In this document: positions 17,533 through 27,134 of the stretch, piece by piece
Position numbering within the stretch: position 1 is the stretch's first letter
Layout: every line of letters starts with the position of its first letter
Assembly (NCBI RefSeq): GCF_910583865.1
Contig: NZ_CAJTYX010000001.1
Coordinates: 1 to 64,000 of the forward strand
DNA: 64,000 bases
Direction of reading: 5' to 3'
DNA from: an uncultured Muribaculum sp.
GTDB lineage: Bacteria; Bacteroidota; Bacteroidia; Bacteroidales; Muribaculaceae
Made by a program: the position numbers and the translations under genes
The notes under the pieces: generated by a model
What the model was told of the DNA's origin: nothing
The model's input: only the letters and a program-made list of their open reading frames with translations
The model's database searches: none

Positions 17533-18375
17533 TTATTCTTCTGAAAGCTTGATATGCTTTAGGACGAGGACAGTCTTGCCGTCCTTGTCGGTCATTACAA
17601 CGTTGCCGTTCTTTCCGGGACGGGCATGCTCGACGCTTTCGAGAGCCACAAGGAGGGCGGTCTCGGTGGCCATGCTCTCACGGTCGCACATCATGCGGGT
17701 GGTGGCAATGTCGAGAAATTGCACACTATTGTTCTTGTCGGGATCGATAAGAAGGGATCCGTTCATTAGATTGCAACCGCTGTTGCCATGCAGTTTCTGC
17801 TCCGGCACATCAATCACCATCCTCACTTCCTCATTGTGATTGGCTTTTCCGTTGATCTCGACCGGCGTCCATGCCCCGTTGAGAAATTCCATGTTGTGGC
17901 GGCGCAACACCATTATTGTCGATTTCGACGAGTCAAGCAGGTCAAGATAAAGTTCATGTCCTTTCTTTGACACGGTGAAATAACGTGCATTGTCGAGAGC
18001 CTGGTTGATGGCACTCTCAAAAGGAGCGTCAGCACATGCCATCATCGTGGAAATCACGTTGGAGATACCCAGCGACTGCCCTGCGCCTGTGGTAAAGTCG
18101 CCGTTGATTGTATTGCAGCCGTTGTTTCCATAGATACGTCCCTCGGCAATCGAGAAATTCAAGTAAGGACGCGCCTCGCCGGTTACTTTCTTGCCTCCTA
18201 CCGTCCATACGAGCCATTCGCCGTCAAGCTGAGAAGCATCAGTCGGCTTCATCGGTGTGGCAGTCTGTGTCACTTGTTCTTTAGGCACTGTAATAGTCTT
18301 TTTATTGCTTTTGAAAACTCCGCATGAGGAGAGGAGCAGGGTAGAAACGATTATTGTAAGAATTTTACGGTTCAT
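17533..18375 (-). CDS. Lipoprotein with two META domains
   Basis: This 280-residue lipoprotein has its lipobox at LLLSSC (Cys18), so it is probably attached to the outer membrane. Two META (HslJ-like) domains follow, about residues 45-155 and 165-275. Each has the W-containing first strand (LDGEWLVW, LNGAWTPVEI), a GNxGCN motif (YGNNGCNTING, HGNSGCNLMNG) and a T-x-M-x-C element (STMMACAD, TRMMCDRE). META domains are linked to stress or heat tolerance in other bacteria but have no defined activity. It is flanked by terminators or gaps and is probably monocistronic. Confidence 0.88.
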   Translation of the reverse strand: MNRKILTIIVSTLLLSSCGVFKSNKKTITVPKEQVTQTATPMKPTDASQLDGEWLVWTVGGKKVTGEARPYLNFSIAEGRIYGNNGCNTINGDFTTGAGQSLGISNVISTMMACADAPFESAINQALDNARYFTVSKKGHELYLDLLDSSKSTIMVLRRHNMEFLNGAWTPVEINGKANHNEEVRMVIDVPEQKLHGNSGCNLMNGSLLIDPDKNNSVQFLDIATTRMMCDRESMATETALLVALESVEHARPGKNGNVVMTDKDGKTVLVLKHIKLSEE

Positions 18376-18473
18376 AGTCGTGTAATTTTAATCAGTTCGT
18401 TCTATATAAATAAGACACAAATAAACGGATAAAGTTTAAGAGATTATTAAAAAGCAACCTCTAAAATCTTCTC

Positions 18474-19256
18474 TCAGAGAGTAATCGAGAGGCCGTCGTA
18501 AGCAAGGCGGACGCCCGGAGGAAGTGTCGGCTCTACATCGGCATGACGCCCAAGACCGTCGGCGATATGGGTAAACCATGTGACACGCGGCTTCACACAC
18601 CGGACTACTTCAAGCGCCTCCTCGACCGAAAGATGGCTATGATGCGGGAGGTAGCGCAATGCATTCAGCACAAGAGTATCCACACCCTCCAGAAGGCGAA
18701 ATGTGGATTCCGGCACTGTCTTGGCATCGGTAATGTAGGCCAACGGCCCTACCCTGAAACCGACAATAGGAAGCTTGTCGTGCATGACAGGCAGCGGCGT
18801 GACCTCCACACCCTCTATCATGAAAGGCTTGGATGGATCAATCTCATGTATGGCAAAAGTCGGCACGCCCGGATAAGGATGCTCCAAAAAGCAGTAAGGG
18901 ACTCGCGAACGGAGATCGTCAGCGACATCTGCGGTACAGTAGACCGGGAAATGCCCCTCGGGTAGGGAATGGCAATAAGGGCGCAGGTCGTCGATGCCGC
19001 CCACATGATCGTAGTGGCTATGTGTGAGCAAAGCGGCATGTAATGGCGGCGCACCCGCATCGATGATCTGGCGGCGGAAATCAGGCCCACAGTCGATGAG
19101 CAGATTGACAGAGCCTACCGACAGTATGGCCGATGAGCGCAGACGCTTGTCACGTGTGTCGGTCGACAAGCATGCGGGACATGTGCAGCCAATCGCCGGC
19201 ACACCTGTCGACGTGCCGGTGCCGAGGAAACGCAATGTCAAAGAAGGCATAGTCAT
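18474..19256 (-). CDS. MBL-fold metallohydrolase, PhnP-like
   Basis: This 260-residue metallo-beta-lactamase-fold hydrolase has the metal motif THSHYDHVGGIDDLRPYC near residues 79-96, further ligands in PVMHDK and ITDAKT, and a C-terminal THIADG. The N-terminal CTCPAC cluster resembles the structural zinc site of PhnP phosphodiesterases. The substrate is probably a cyclic or phosphodiester small molecule, but is not certain. Its ATG overlaps the murB stop (ATGA), so it is translationally coupled to cell wall synthesis genes without an obvious functional link. Confidence 0.87.
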   Translation of the reverse strand: MTMPSLTLRFLGTGTSTGVPAIGCTCPACLSTDTRDKRLRSSAILSVGSVNLLIDCGPDFRRQIIDAGAPPLHAALLTHSHYDHVGGIDDLRPYCHSLPEGHFPVYCTADVADDLRSRVPYCFLEHPYPGVPTFAIHEIDPSKPFMIEGVEVTPLPVMHDKLPIVGFRVGPLAYITDAKTVPESTFRLLEGVDTLVLNALRYLPHHSHLSVEEALEVVRCVKPRVTWFTHIADGLGRHADVEPTLPPGVRLAYDGLSITL

Positions 19257-20269
19257 ATAAAAATCACTTCAGGATGAAGTTCCAGACCGAAAACACGCAT
19301 GACTTCCTCCTGCACCTTCCTGCTGAGAGCCACGACATCCGCGCCGACAGCCGATCCGGTGTTGACAATGACAAGGCACTGACGCTGATAGACCCTCGCA
19401 CCTCCTACCCTCGCACCTTTCATTCCCGCGTGCTCTATGAGCCATCCTGCGGGGATCTTCACATCACCGTCGGAGAGGATATAATAAGGCATGTCGGGAT
19501 ATTCACCAAGGAGCGAATGGAATTTAGCTTTATCCACTACCGGATTCTTGAAGAATGACCCGGCGTTGCCCTCCACGTCGGGATCGGGGAGCTTGGCACG
19601 GCGAATGTCGATGACGCGCCGACGCACGTCGGCAGGTGACAGTGCCGGATTACCGGAGAGTTCCCGAAGCGGCCCGTAGTCGAGATGAAAATCATTGAGC
19701 GTGGAGAGGCGCACGGTGACGGCAGTGACCACGTAGCGTCCGGCAACCTCCGGCTGCTTGAAAAGGCTCTGCCGGTAGCCGTAGGCCAGTCGTTCGCGAG
19801 GAAGCTCTACGACCTCCGCACTGAAAGTGTCATAGACCTCCACCGAATGCAGCCGGTCGGCAAGTTCGACCCCGTAGGCCCCGATGTTCTGCACTGCGGC
19901 AGCCCCTACCGAACCCGGGATGAGCGAAAGATTCTCTATGCCCGCATATCCCGCACGGCATGCCGTCTCCACAAATGAATCCCACCTCTCTCCGGCAGCG
20001 GCAACAGCATAAACGACAGTATCGTTTTGTGGATCGGGATGGAAGTTTATACCTCTGATGTCGGAATGGAGCACTACACCCGGATAGTCGCGGGTAAAGA
20101 GGAGATTGCTCCCTCCGCCCATGTGCATCACGGGTAGAGAACGTAACTCCGGCATGTCAAGCAACCGCTTAAGTTCATTGACAGACGAATATGAAGCATA
20201 GTAGCGCGCACGAGCCGGAATGTGGAACGTGGTGACGGATGCAAGATCGAAATTCTGTTGCAGATTCAT
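19253..20269 (-). CDS. murB: UDP-N-acetylenolpyruvoylglucosamine reductase
   Basis: MurB reduces UDP-GlcNAc-enolpyruvate to UDP-MurNAc with FAD and NADPH in peptidoglycan synthesis. The 338-residue form is the E. coli-like type I. FAD-binding motifs MGGGSNLLF and IPGSVGAAAVQNIGAYGVE are present, with GYRQSLFK, the catalytic Ser in GNAGSFFKNP, and a C-terminal HPEVIFI with the conserved Glu. The ATG at 20269 is chosen because the in-frame codon 12 nt upstream is TTG. It lies in a run with the BamE-like lipoprotein and MBL genes. Confidence 0.94.
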   Translation of the reverse strand: MNLQQNFDLASVTTFHIPARARYYASYSSVNELKRLLDMPELRSLPVMHMGGGSNLLFTRDYPGVVLHSDIRGINFHPDPQNDTVVYAVAAAGERWDSFVETACRAGYAGIENLSLIPGSVGAAAVQNIGAYGVELADRLHSVEVYDTFSAEVVELPRERLAYGYRQSLFKQPEVAGRYVVTAVTVRLSTLNDFHLDYGPLRELSGNPALSPADVRRRVIDIRRAKLPDPDVEGNAGSFFKNPVVDKAKFHSLLGEYPDMPYYILSDGDVKIPAGWLIEHAGMKGARVGGARVYQRQCLVIVNTGSAVGADVVALSRKVQEEVMRVFGLELHPEVIFI

Positions 20270-20293
20270 AGAAAAAGTCAATTGACGGTGAAT

Positions 20294-21229
20294 CTATTGA
20301 CGGAATGATGAGAGAATCCCGTCGAAGAATATTAAGTAGACGCCGTTTTCGTAGATCCATCGCTCCCCGTAGGCACTCGTGCCCTGATAGCGGTCAATAC
20401 GCGACGGCGACCCGAGCGCAAGACGGCATTCATCACGTGTCATCTCAAGAGCCACACGCCCGTGGACTATACGGTCCCAGTTGGCATCGGCAATCATAGG
20501 ATAGCGCTGACGGGGATCGGTGAAACTGAAAAGCGAAGAGAAATTGCGTGCGGAATGCACCGCATCCCCAACCGACATGAACATCGAGGCAACGGCCGGA
20601 CGTCCGTCGACATCGGCTGAGAAAACGACCTTGACAGGATATACCGCATTGCCCGGGACCACATCCTCGATCTTGACCGGGATATATTTCAATCCTGTAA
20701 AGGGGCTGCCCACTGAATCATACCACAGCGAGGTACGCACGTAGAGATCGCGCCCGACAAGCCGCGAGCGCACCGAATCGACCATGCTCGTCTCAATTGT
20801 GAAAGGGACCGGAACAGCCGGACGACTTTCCAGCTCGGACTGCGAGGCGCTTATGCGATATACGGCCTCGCCACCTTCAGGAAAAGCGAATATCAATTCG
20901 GTATCCTCACCACCGGTGACTGACGTGACGCCACGGCTGCCGAGATACCGCAACTCGGTGCCGACAGCGGCTTCCGGCGCCCCCGGCTCAAGAGCGAGGG
21001 AGATTTTCTGGTCGGTGACGTAAAAGCGCTTACCCGGCTGCCATGCCTTTATAGGCTGACGGGCCACATCGGCAAGGAAACGGTCCTCGTCGGTGGTCAC
21101 GACATGACGGCGCGACACATCCTTATCGGTTATGCGCGGAGTGCTCTCGATACCGGTGAAGCATGAGGTGGCGACACCCGCGAGGAGAGTCGCCACTATG
21201 GTCAGAGGGGATAGGAGACGCATCGTCAT
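20294..21229 (-). CDS. Lipoprotein with BamE-like C-terminal domain
   Basis: The 311-residue protein starts with a lipoprotein signal ending at a VATSC lipobox (Cys23). Residues about 30-230 are not recognised. Residues about 245-311 resemble a BamE/SmpA-OmlA domain: the pattern of a small helix (GRVALEMTRDECRLALGSPSRID), then a short Tyr/Gly loop and two aromatic strands (ERWIYENGVYLIFFDG). BamE stabilises the outer membrane assembly complex in proteobacteria. No such role is demonstrated here. The ATG overlaps the prolyl oligopeptidase stop (ATGA). I regard the domain match as likely but not certain. Confidence 0.7.
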   Translation of the reverse strand: MTMRLLSPLTIVATLLAGVATSCFTGIESTPRITDKDVSRRHVVTTDEDRFLADVARQPIKAWQPGKRFYVTDQKISLALEPGAPEAAVGTELRYLGSRGVTSVTGGEDTELIFAFPEGGEAVYRISASQSELESRPAVPVPFTIETSMVDSVRSRLVGRDLYVRTSLWYDSVGSPFTGLKYIPVKIEDVVPGNAVYPVKVVFSADVDGRPAVASMFMSVGDAVHSARNFSSLFSFTDPRQRYPMIADANWDRIVHGRVALEMTRDECRLALGSPSRIDRYQGTSAYGERWIYENGVYLIFFDGILSSFRQ

Positions 21230-23349
21230 TTCACAGCGGGAGTCTTGCCTAAATTCTTGAATATGAATGAATATATGTCGGTATATTCATCAATGACCTT
21301 CCCGACCGGCTTTCCGGCGCCATGACCTGCCTTGCTGTCGATGCGTATCAGCTTGGGAGCATCTCCCGTATCGGAAGCCTGTAGCCGCGCCGCATACTTG
21401 AACGAGTGGGCCGGCACCACGCGGTCGTCATGGTCGGCGGTAGTGACCATTATCGCAGGGTAAGGAGTGCCATTGTCACTTATGTTGTGAAGCGGCGAAT
21501 AGCCGAGGAGATATGCGGCCATCTCGGGAGAATCGGCAGAAGTGCCGTAGTCCGGCGCCCAGTTCCATCCGATGGTGAACAGATGGTAGCGCATCATATC
21601 CATCACGCCGACACGCGGTATGGCCACCTTGAATAAGTCGGGACGCATGTTGACGGTGGCACCTACGAGCAGGCCACCGTTTGAGCCGCCTTCGATGGTG
21701 ATGAGTTCGGGGTTGGTCCATCCCTGCGATATCATGTACTCCGCTGCTGCGATGAAGTCATTGAACACATTGAGCTTGTTGAGCTTTGTGCCGGCAAGGT
21801 GCCAGTCCTCGCCATATTCGCCTCCGCCACGAAGATTGGCCTGGGCGTAGATACCGCCGTTTTCAAGCCACAGAATACGCTGTGCGGAAAATGACGGATT
21901 GAGCGATATGTTGAAGCCACCGTAGCCGTAAAGATATACGGGGTTGGAACCGTCACGCTCAAGTCCCTTCTTGTAAGTAATGAACATGGGTATCCTGGTA
22001 CCGTCGGCCGATGGGTAGAATACCTGCTCAGTAACATAGTCGGATGGATTGAAATCCGTTATGTCGGATGAGCGGTAGAGTACGGACTGGTCGGAATCGA
22101 CATCGTAGCTATAAAGAGCCGAAGGATATGCAAACGAAGTGAACGCATAATAGACTTCCGGATGTTTGCGACTCGCCGAGAATCCTACAGAGCCAATCGA
22201 GGGCAGCTGAATCTCGCGAATCTCCTTCCCTGCAAGGGTATAAAGATAGGCATGATTGGAGGCATCGGTGTCGTAGGTGAGTATCATCTTGTCCTTGCCT
22301 GTGAAGTCAACGCCGGTCAGCACCCCTTTCTGTTGAGGCACGAGTTCTTTCCAATGATCCATACCGGGATTATCGAGGGTAGCCGTCATAAGGCGGTAGC
22401 GCGGAGCACCATAGTTGGTGTAGATATACATAACCCCGTCGATCACATCGAGCACGCTAACTTCGTAGTCCTGGGTGGGACTCATCACCTTCCATTCGGC
22501 AAGTTTATCCTTAAGGCTATGCACTTTCACGGAATTGCCGAGACCTTGTCCGGCCCCATAGACGAAAATCATCGACTCATCGTCGGGGATAGATGCCGAG
22601 AAGAATCTCAGCGGCTGGTCGGCTTCCTCATAGACGAGGGCGTCATCGCTCTGCGGAGTGCCGAGACGGTGGAAGTATATGCGGTGGTTCTCGTTGGCGT
22701 TGCTGAACTCCTTCCCTTTCTCGGGAGCCGGATAGGCGCTGTAATAGAACCCGTCGCCATGCCATGCTGCACCGGTGAACTTCGCCCACTCTATATGGTC
22801 GGGAAGGAGCTGCTTAGTAGCGGCATCCATTACATATATCTCAGTCCAGTCCGACCCACTGCGCGATATGGTGTAGGCGGCATAGCGTCCGTCGTTGGAA
22901 AAGTATACTCCGGTCAGTGCCACAGTGCCGTCATCACTCAAGGTGTTGGGGTCGAGGAACACTTCCGGTTCGGCATCGAGCGAACGGGTGCGATAGAGCA
23001 CCGACTGGTTGCGCAGTCCGTCGTTCTCATAGAAATAGTACCATCCATGCTTCTTCGAAGGCAGACCATGCTTGCGGTAGTCGAAGAGCGAAGTCAGACG
23101 CTTGTGTATGTCCGCACGGAACGGGATTGAATCAAGATAGGCGCGTGTGACCGCATTCTCCTCCTCGACCCACCGGGCGGTTGTGGCGGCCGTGTCGTTT
23201 TCCAGAGGGCGGTAAGGGTCAGGAACGCTGGTACCGAAATAGTTGTCAACAGTGTTATCGGACGGAGCGACCGGATATTTCAACGACTGTGCGCTTGAAG
23301 CCATGATGCAAAAAGCTGTTGTTAGTGCTGATAAAGAAAATGATTTCAT
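21226..23349 (-). CDS. Secreted prolyl oligopeptidase, S9A
   Basis: This 707-residue serine peptidase has a signal peptide (about 21 residues, ending SSAQS). It cleaves proline-containing short peptides, here probably in the periplasm. An N-terminal seven-bladed beta-propeller (about residues 80-420) precedes the alpha/beta hydrolase domain. The catalytic triad is visible as S556 in EGGSNGGLLVG, Asp in DHDDRVVP and H676 in KAGHGAGKP. Length and architecture are typical. It is followed immediately by the BamE-like lipoprotein gene. Confidence 0.93.
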   Translation of the reverse strand: MKSFSLSALTTAFCIMASSAQSLKYPVAPSDNTVDNYFGTSVPDPYRPLENDTAATTARWVEEENAVTRAYLDSIPFRADIHKRLTSLFDYRKHGLPSKKHGWYYFYENDGLRNQSVLYRTRSLDAEPEVFLDPNTLSDDGTVALTGVYFSNDGRYAAYTISRSGSDWTEIYVMDAATKQLLPDHIEWAKFTGAAWHGDGFYYSAYPAPEKGKEFSNANENHRIYFHRLGTPQSDDALVYEEADQPLRFFSASIPDDESMIFVYGAGQGLGNSVKVHSLKDKLAEWKVMSPTQDYEVSVLDVIDGVMYIYTNYGAPRYRLMTATLDNPGMDHWKELVPQQKGVLTGVDFTGKDKMILTYDTDASNHAYLYTLAGKEIREIQLPSIGSVGFSASRKHPEVYYAFTSFAYPSALYSYDVDSDQSVLYRSSDITDFNPSDYVTEQVFYPSADGTRIPMFITYKKGLERDGSNPVYLYGYGGFNISLNPSFSAQRILWLENGGIYAQANLRGGGEYGEDWHLAGTKLNKLNVFNDFIAAAEYMISQGWTNPELITIEGGSNGGLLVGATVNMRPDLFKVAIPRVGVMDMMRYHLFTIGWNWAPDYGTSADSPEMAAYLLGYSPLHNISDNGTPYPAIMVTTADHDDRVVPAHSFKYAARLQASDTGDAPKLIRIDSKAGHGAGKPVGKVIDEYTDIYSFIFKNLGKTPAVK

Positions 23350-23370
23350 TGATTTATCTATTTATATGAG

Positions 23371-23445
23371 CGGGGACGCGGTGGCTTGCGTTGCATTTGT
23401 TATGCCGGAAGCATCCGGGATGCAACGCGGCGTCGCCGCGTCCCT
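23371..23445. repeat. REP-like palindromic intergenic element
   Basis: Between the prolyl oligopeptidase and secA genes, GGGACGCGG and CCGCGTCCC form the outer arms of a palindrome. TGCGTTGCAT and ATGCAACGC form inner arms around a GCCGGAAGCATCCGG-type core. The element is GC-rich, noncoding and resembles dispersed palindromic repeats. No second copy was seen in this window. Confidence 0.55.
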
Positions 23446-23520
23446 ACACCTGTAGGATATTGTACCGGCCCAACCGGTTGAAAACCGATTCAAATCAGTC
23501 CATCAACGGTTGATACCTTA

Positions 23521-23556
23521 TTATTATCCGGAATAGAGTTATTATCCGGAATAGAG
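23521..23556. repeat. Two exact tandem copies of an 18-bp unit
   Basis: TTATTATCCGGAATAGAG occurs twice in a row, ending 3 nt before the secA stop region. It contains a TCCGGA palindrome. The function is unknown. Confidence 0.8.
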
Positions 23557-23559
23557 CCA

Positions 23560-26500
23560 TTAAAGTCCGCGACCGTGGCAGTTCTTGTACTTCTTGCCGG
23601 AACCGCATGGGCATGGATCATTGCGACCCACCTTAGGTCCGTTATTGACCACTGGAGCCACAGGTTGCTGTGCGCCCTGACGTGCCGAGGCAGCCTGACG
23701 CTGTGCGGGATCACCGGGAAGCTCTCCACCGCGCCCCGTGCGGTAGCGGCTATAGTCGTTGCGCATCTCGGGAGCGGCCTGCTTCATCTCCGGCATCGGT
23801 CGACGCGGTGCCGCCGGCTGAGGAGCTGCAGCCTGACGACGCTCCGAACTGAGCTGCACGTCGGAAACGCGCTGTGCCGGCTGACGGGGCTGCTGCGGCT
23901 GTTGCTGCTGAACAGGAGCGGGAGCGGGCTCCTCGGGACGCTGCGGTATGAATATCTGGCCTCGCATCAGCGACGAAATCGCCTTGACGTTCATGGTGTT
24001 GATAGCGCTTTCGAACAGATGGAACGACTCTACCTTGTAGATTACCAGAGGGTCTTTCTGCTCGTAGGATGCATTCTGCACCGACTGGCGCAACTGGTCA
24101 AGCTCACGGAGATGCTCTTTCCACACTTCGTCGATGGTGAGGAGAAGGATTGCCTTCTGCCACTCCTTGGCAATGGACTTGCACTGGGTGTCGTAAGCGG
24201 TCTGCACGTCGGCAGGAATATTGAACACGCGACGCCCGTCGGTGATGGGAACGAGTATGCGTCCCTTTGCTCCGTGGGTTTCCACGGCATCCTTAATAAC
24301 GGGCCACGTGATCTCGCAGATGCGGTCGGTGCGGCGCTGAAACGATTCCGTAACAGTGGTGAAAATCTTCTCCACGGCTTCTTCTTTAGAAAGTTTCTTG
24401 AACTCGGCCTCGTCGAAAGGAATCTCTACGGCAAACACCTTGAACAGTTCCATTTTAAGCTCACCATAGGCTTCGGGAGAATCGTAGTTGTTGACAAGAT
24501 TCTCGACAGTATCGTAGAGCATGTTGTTTATGTCGATACCGATACGCTCTCCGAGCAGTGCGTGGTGGCGACGACCGTAGATATACTGGCGCTGCTTGTT
24601 CATCACGTCATCATACTCAAGAAGGCGCTTACGTATGCCGAAGTTGTTCTCCTCTACGCGCTTCTGTGCATTCTCGATGGCCTTGTTGACCATGGAGCTT
24701 TCAATCATCTCGCCCTCCTGGATGCCCATACGGTCGAGCATCTTGGTGACGCGGTCGGTGGCGAACAGACGCATGAGCTGATCCTCGAACGAGAGGTAGA
24801 ACACCGACGAACCGGGGTCGCCCTGACGGCCCGAACGGCCACGCAGTTGACGGTCGACACGGCGCGACTCATGGCGCTCGGTACCTATGATGGCAAGACC
24901 GCCGACAGCCTTCCCCTTGGCGATGTCAGGATCTTTCATGTCCTTTACTTCCTGGGGGAGCTTTATATCGGTACCACGTCCGGCCATGTTGGTAGCGATA
25001 GTAACAGCGCCGGGCAGACCTGCGAGAGCCACGATGTCGGCCTCTTTCTGATGGAGCTTCGCGTTGAGCACCTGATGGTCGATGCGCTGAAGCTTCAGCA
25101 TCTTTGAAAGAAGCTCGGAAATCTCGACCGAGGTGGTGCCGACGAGGACAGGGCGTCCGATGTTGTGCAGACGCACGATTTCGGCAATGACTGCATTGTA
25201 CTTCTCGCGCTTGGTCTTGTAGACTCGGTCATTCATATCGATACGCGCGATGGGCTTGTTGGTCGGAATGGTGACCACATCGAGCTTATAAATGTCCCAG
25301 AATTCACCGGCCTCAGTCTCGGCAGTACCTGTCATGCCCGCGAGCTTGTGGTACATACGGAAATAGTTCTGTAGTGTGATTGTGGCGAATGTCTGCGTGG
25401 CGGCCTCGACTTTCACACCCTCCTTGGCCTCGATAGCCTGATGGAGGCCGTCGCTATAGCGTCGACCCTCCATGATACGTCCGGTCTGCTCATCGACAAT
25501 CTTGATCTTGTTGTCGTCGATGACATATTCCACATCCTTCTCGAAGAGGGTGTAGGCCTTCAGAAGCTGATTTACCGTATGGACACGCTCGGCTTTCACG
25601 GCATAATTATCCATAAGCGCGTCTTTCTTCTCCTGACGGGCGGCAGGTTCGAGCGACTGGTCACCCTCGACCTCGGAGAGCTGTGCGGCAATGTCAGGAA
25701 GCACGAAGAACTGCGGATCCTGCGAACGTCCCGTAAGCTCGTCGATGCCCTTGTCGGTGAGATCGACCGAGCGGTTCTTCTCGTCGATGACGAAGTAAAG
25801 CGGCTCCACAGCCACAGGCATCTCGCGGCTGTTGTCCTGTAGATAGTATGCCTCAGTCTCAAGCAGGAGCGGCTTCATGCCCTCTTGTGAGAGGAACTTG
25901 ATGAGCGGGGAATATTTCGGCAGGCCCTTGTAGGCGCGGAAGAGGGCGAGGGCGCCGGCCTTACGCACTTCCTTGTCAGCGCTGGGTATCTTTTCCTTGG
26001 CTTCCTGAAGCAGCTGCCCCACAAGTCGGCGCTGAGCGTTGTAGACATTCTCCACATTGTGCTTGAACTCGTTGAAGAGCTGGTCGTCGCCCTTGGGCAC
26101 AGGTCCGGAGATGATAAGCGGCGTACGGGCATCGTCGATAAGCACGGAGTCGACCTCATCGACGATGGCGTAGTAGTGTTTGCGCTGCACGAGATCCTGC
26201 GGTGACATGGCCATGTTGTCACGCAGATAGTCAAAGCCGAACTCGTTGTTCGTGCCGAAAGTGATGTCGCATGCATATGCGCGGCGACGTGCCGGGGAGT
26301 TCGGCTCGTGCTTGTCGATACAATCGACGGTCTGGCCGTGGAACATGTAGAGCGGGCCCATCCACTCGGAGTCACGCTTCGAAAGGTAGTCGTTGACGGT
26401 GACTACATGCACGCCGCGTCCGGTGAGAGAGCGTAGGAACACCGGCAGAGTAGCCACAAGGGTCTTACCCTCGCCGGTAGCCATCTCAGCGATCTTTCCC

Positions 26501-27054
26501 TGATGCAGGACAATGCCGCCAATGAGCTGCACGTCATAGTGCACCATGTCCCATGTGACTTCGTTGCCACCGGCCACCCAATGATTCTTATAGATAGCCT
26601 TGTCACCCTCGATGGTGAGAAAATCGCGCCCCTGGCCTGCCAGTTCGCGGTCGGCATCGGTGGCGGTCACCTCGATAGTCTCGTTGGCGGCGAAACGTGC
26701 TGCGGTCTCGCGCATTGCAGCGAACACAGTGGGGAGCACGCGGTCGAGTTCCTTCTCATAGGTATCAAGGATATTCTTCTCGCGACGATCCACCTCGTCC
26801 CAGAGCGGCTGGCGCTCCTCGAAAGGGAGAGTCTCGATGCGCGACTTTATGTCGTCGATAGCTGTGGTATCGTCCTCGACGGCCTTGGCCAGTTCGGCCT
26901 TGATGTCGGTGATGGTCTGGCGGAGCTGGTCGTTGGTAAGCTCCTTCATGCTCGGACCGAGCGCATTGATTTCGTCGACAATAGGTTGAATCTCCTTGAG
27001 GTCGCGCTGCGACTTATTGCCGAAAATCTTATTGAGTACTGAAATGAATGACAT
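23560..27054 (-). CDS. secA: Preprotein translocase ATPase SecA
   Basis: SecA drives secretory proteins through SecYEG. The 1164-residue length is typical of Bacteroidetes, longer than the ~900 of E. coli because of inserts in the N-terminal domain. Seen are MATGEGKTLVATLP (Walker A), IVDEVDSVLIDDARTPLIISG (DEAD-type Walker B), MAGRGTDIKLP, and GRSGRQGDPGSS in motor domain 2. A Gln/Pro/Ala-rich linker (about residues 1035-1140) leads to the zinc-binding tail NDPCPCGSGKKYKNCHG that contacts SecB and ribosomes. It is the last gene of the S41-mfd-DUF4105-phosphatase run, 80 nt after its neighbour. Confidence 0.97.
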   Translation of the reverse strand: MSFISVLNKIFGNKSQRDLKEIQPIVDEINALGPSMKELTNDQLRQTITDIKAELAKAVEDDTTAIDDIKSRIETLPFEERQPLWDEVDRREKNILDTYEKELDRVLPTVFAAMRETAARFAANETIEVTATDADRELAGQGRDFLTIEGDKAIYKNHWVAGGNEVTWDMVHYDVQLIGGIVLHQGKIAEMATGEGKTLVATLPVFLRSLTGRGVHVVTVNDYLSKRDSEWMGPLYMFHGQTVDCIDKHEPNSPARRRAYACDITFGTNNEFGFDYLRDNMAMSPQDLVQRKHYYAIVDEVDSVLIDDARTPLIISGPVPKGDDQLFNEFKHNVENVYNAQRRLVGQLLQEAKEKIPSADKEVRKAGALALFRAYKGLPKYSPLIKFLSQEGMKPLLLETEAYYLQDNSREMPVAVEPLYFVIDEKNRSVDLTDKGIDELTGRSQDPQFFVLPDIAAQLSEVEGDQSLEPAARQEKKDALMDNYAVKAERVHTVNQLLKAYTLFEKDVEYVIDDNKIKIVDEQTGRIMEGRRYSDGLHQAIEAKEGVKVEAATQTFATITLQNYFRMYHKLAGMTGTAETEAGEFWDIYKLDVVTIPTNKPIARIDMNDRVYKTKREKYNAVIAEIVRLHNIGRPVLVGTTSVEISELLSKMLKLQRIDHQVLNAKLHQKEADIVALAGLPGAVTIATNMAGRGTDIKLPQEVKDMKDPDIAKGKAVGGLAIIGTERHESRRVDRQLRGRSGRQGDPGSSVFYLSFEDQLMRLFATDRVTKMLDRMGIQEGEMIESSMVNKAIENAQKRVEENNFGIRKRLLEYDDVMNKQRQYIYGRRHHALLGERIGIDINNMLYDTVENLVNNYDSPEAYGELKMELFKVFAVEIPFDEAEFKKLSKEEAVEKIFTTVTESFQRRTDRICEITWPVIKDAVETHGAKGRILVPITDGRRVFNIPADVQTAYDTQCKSIAKEWQKAILLLTIDEVWKEHLRELDQLRQSVQNASYEQKDPLVIYKVESFHLFESAINTMNVKAISSLMRGQIFIPQRPEEPAPAPVQQQQPQQPRQPAQRVSDVQLSSERRQAAAPQPAAPRRPMPEMKQAAPEMRNDYSRYRTGRGGELPGDPAQRQAASARQGAQQPVAPVVNNGPKVGRNDPCPCGSGKKYKNCHGRGL

Positions 27055-27134
27055 TTAAGTTTAATTTATTTGCATTTTGGTTGTATAGCGGCAACGGTAC
27101 GCGACCGCCATTGTTTAAGGTCGAGACAGAGAGG

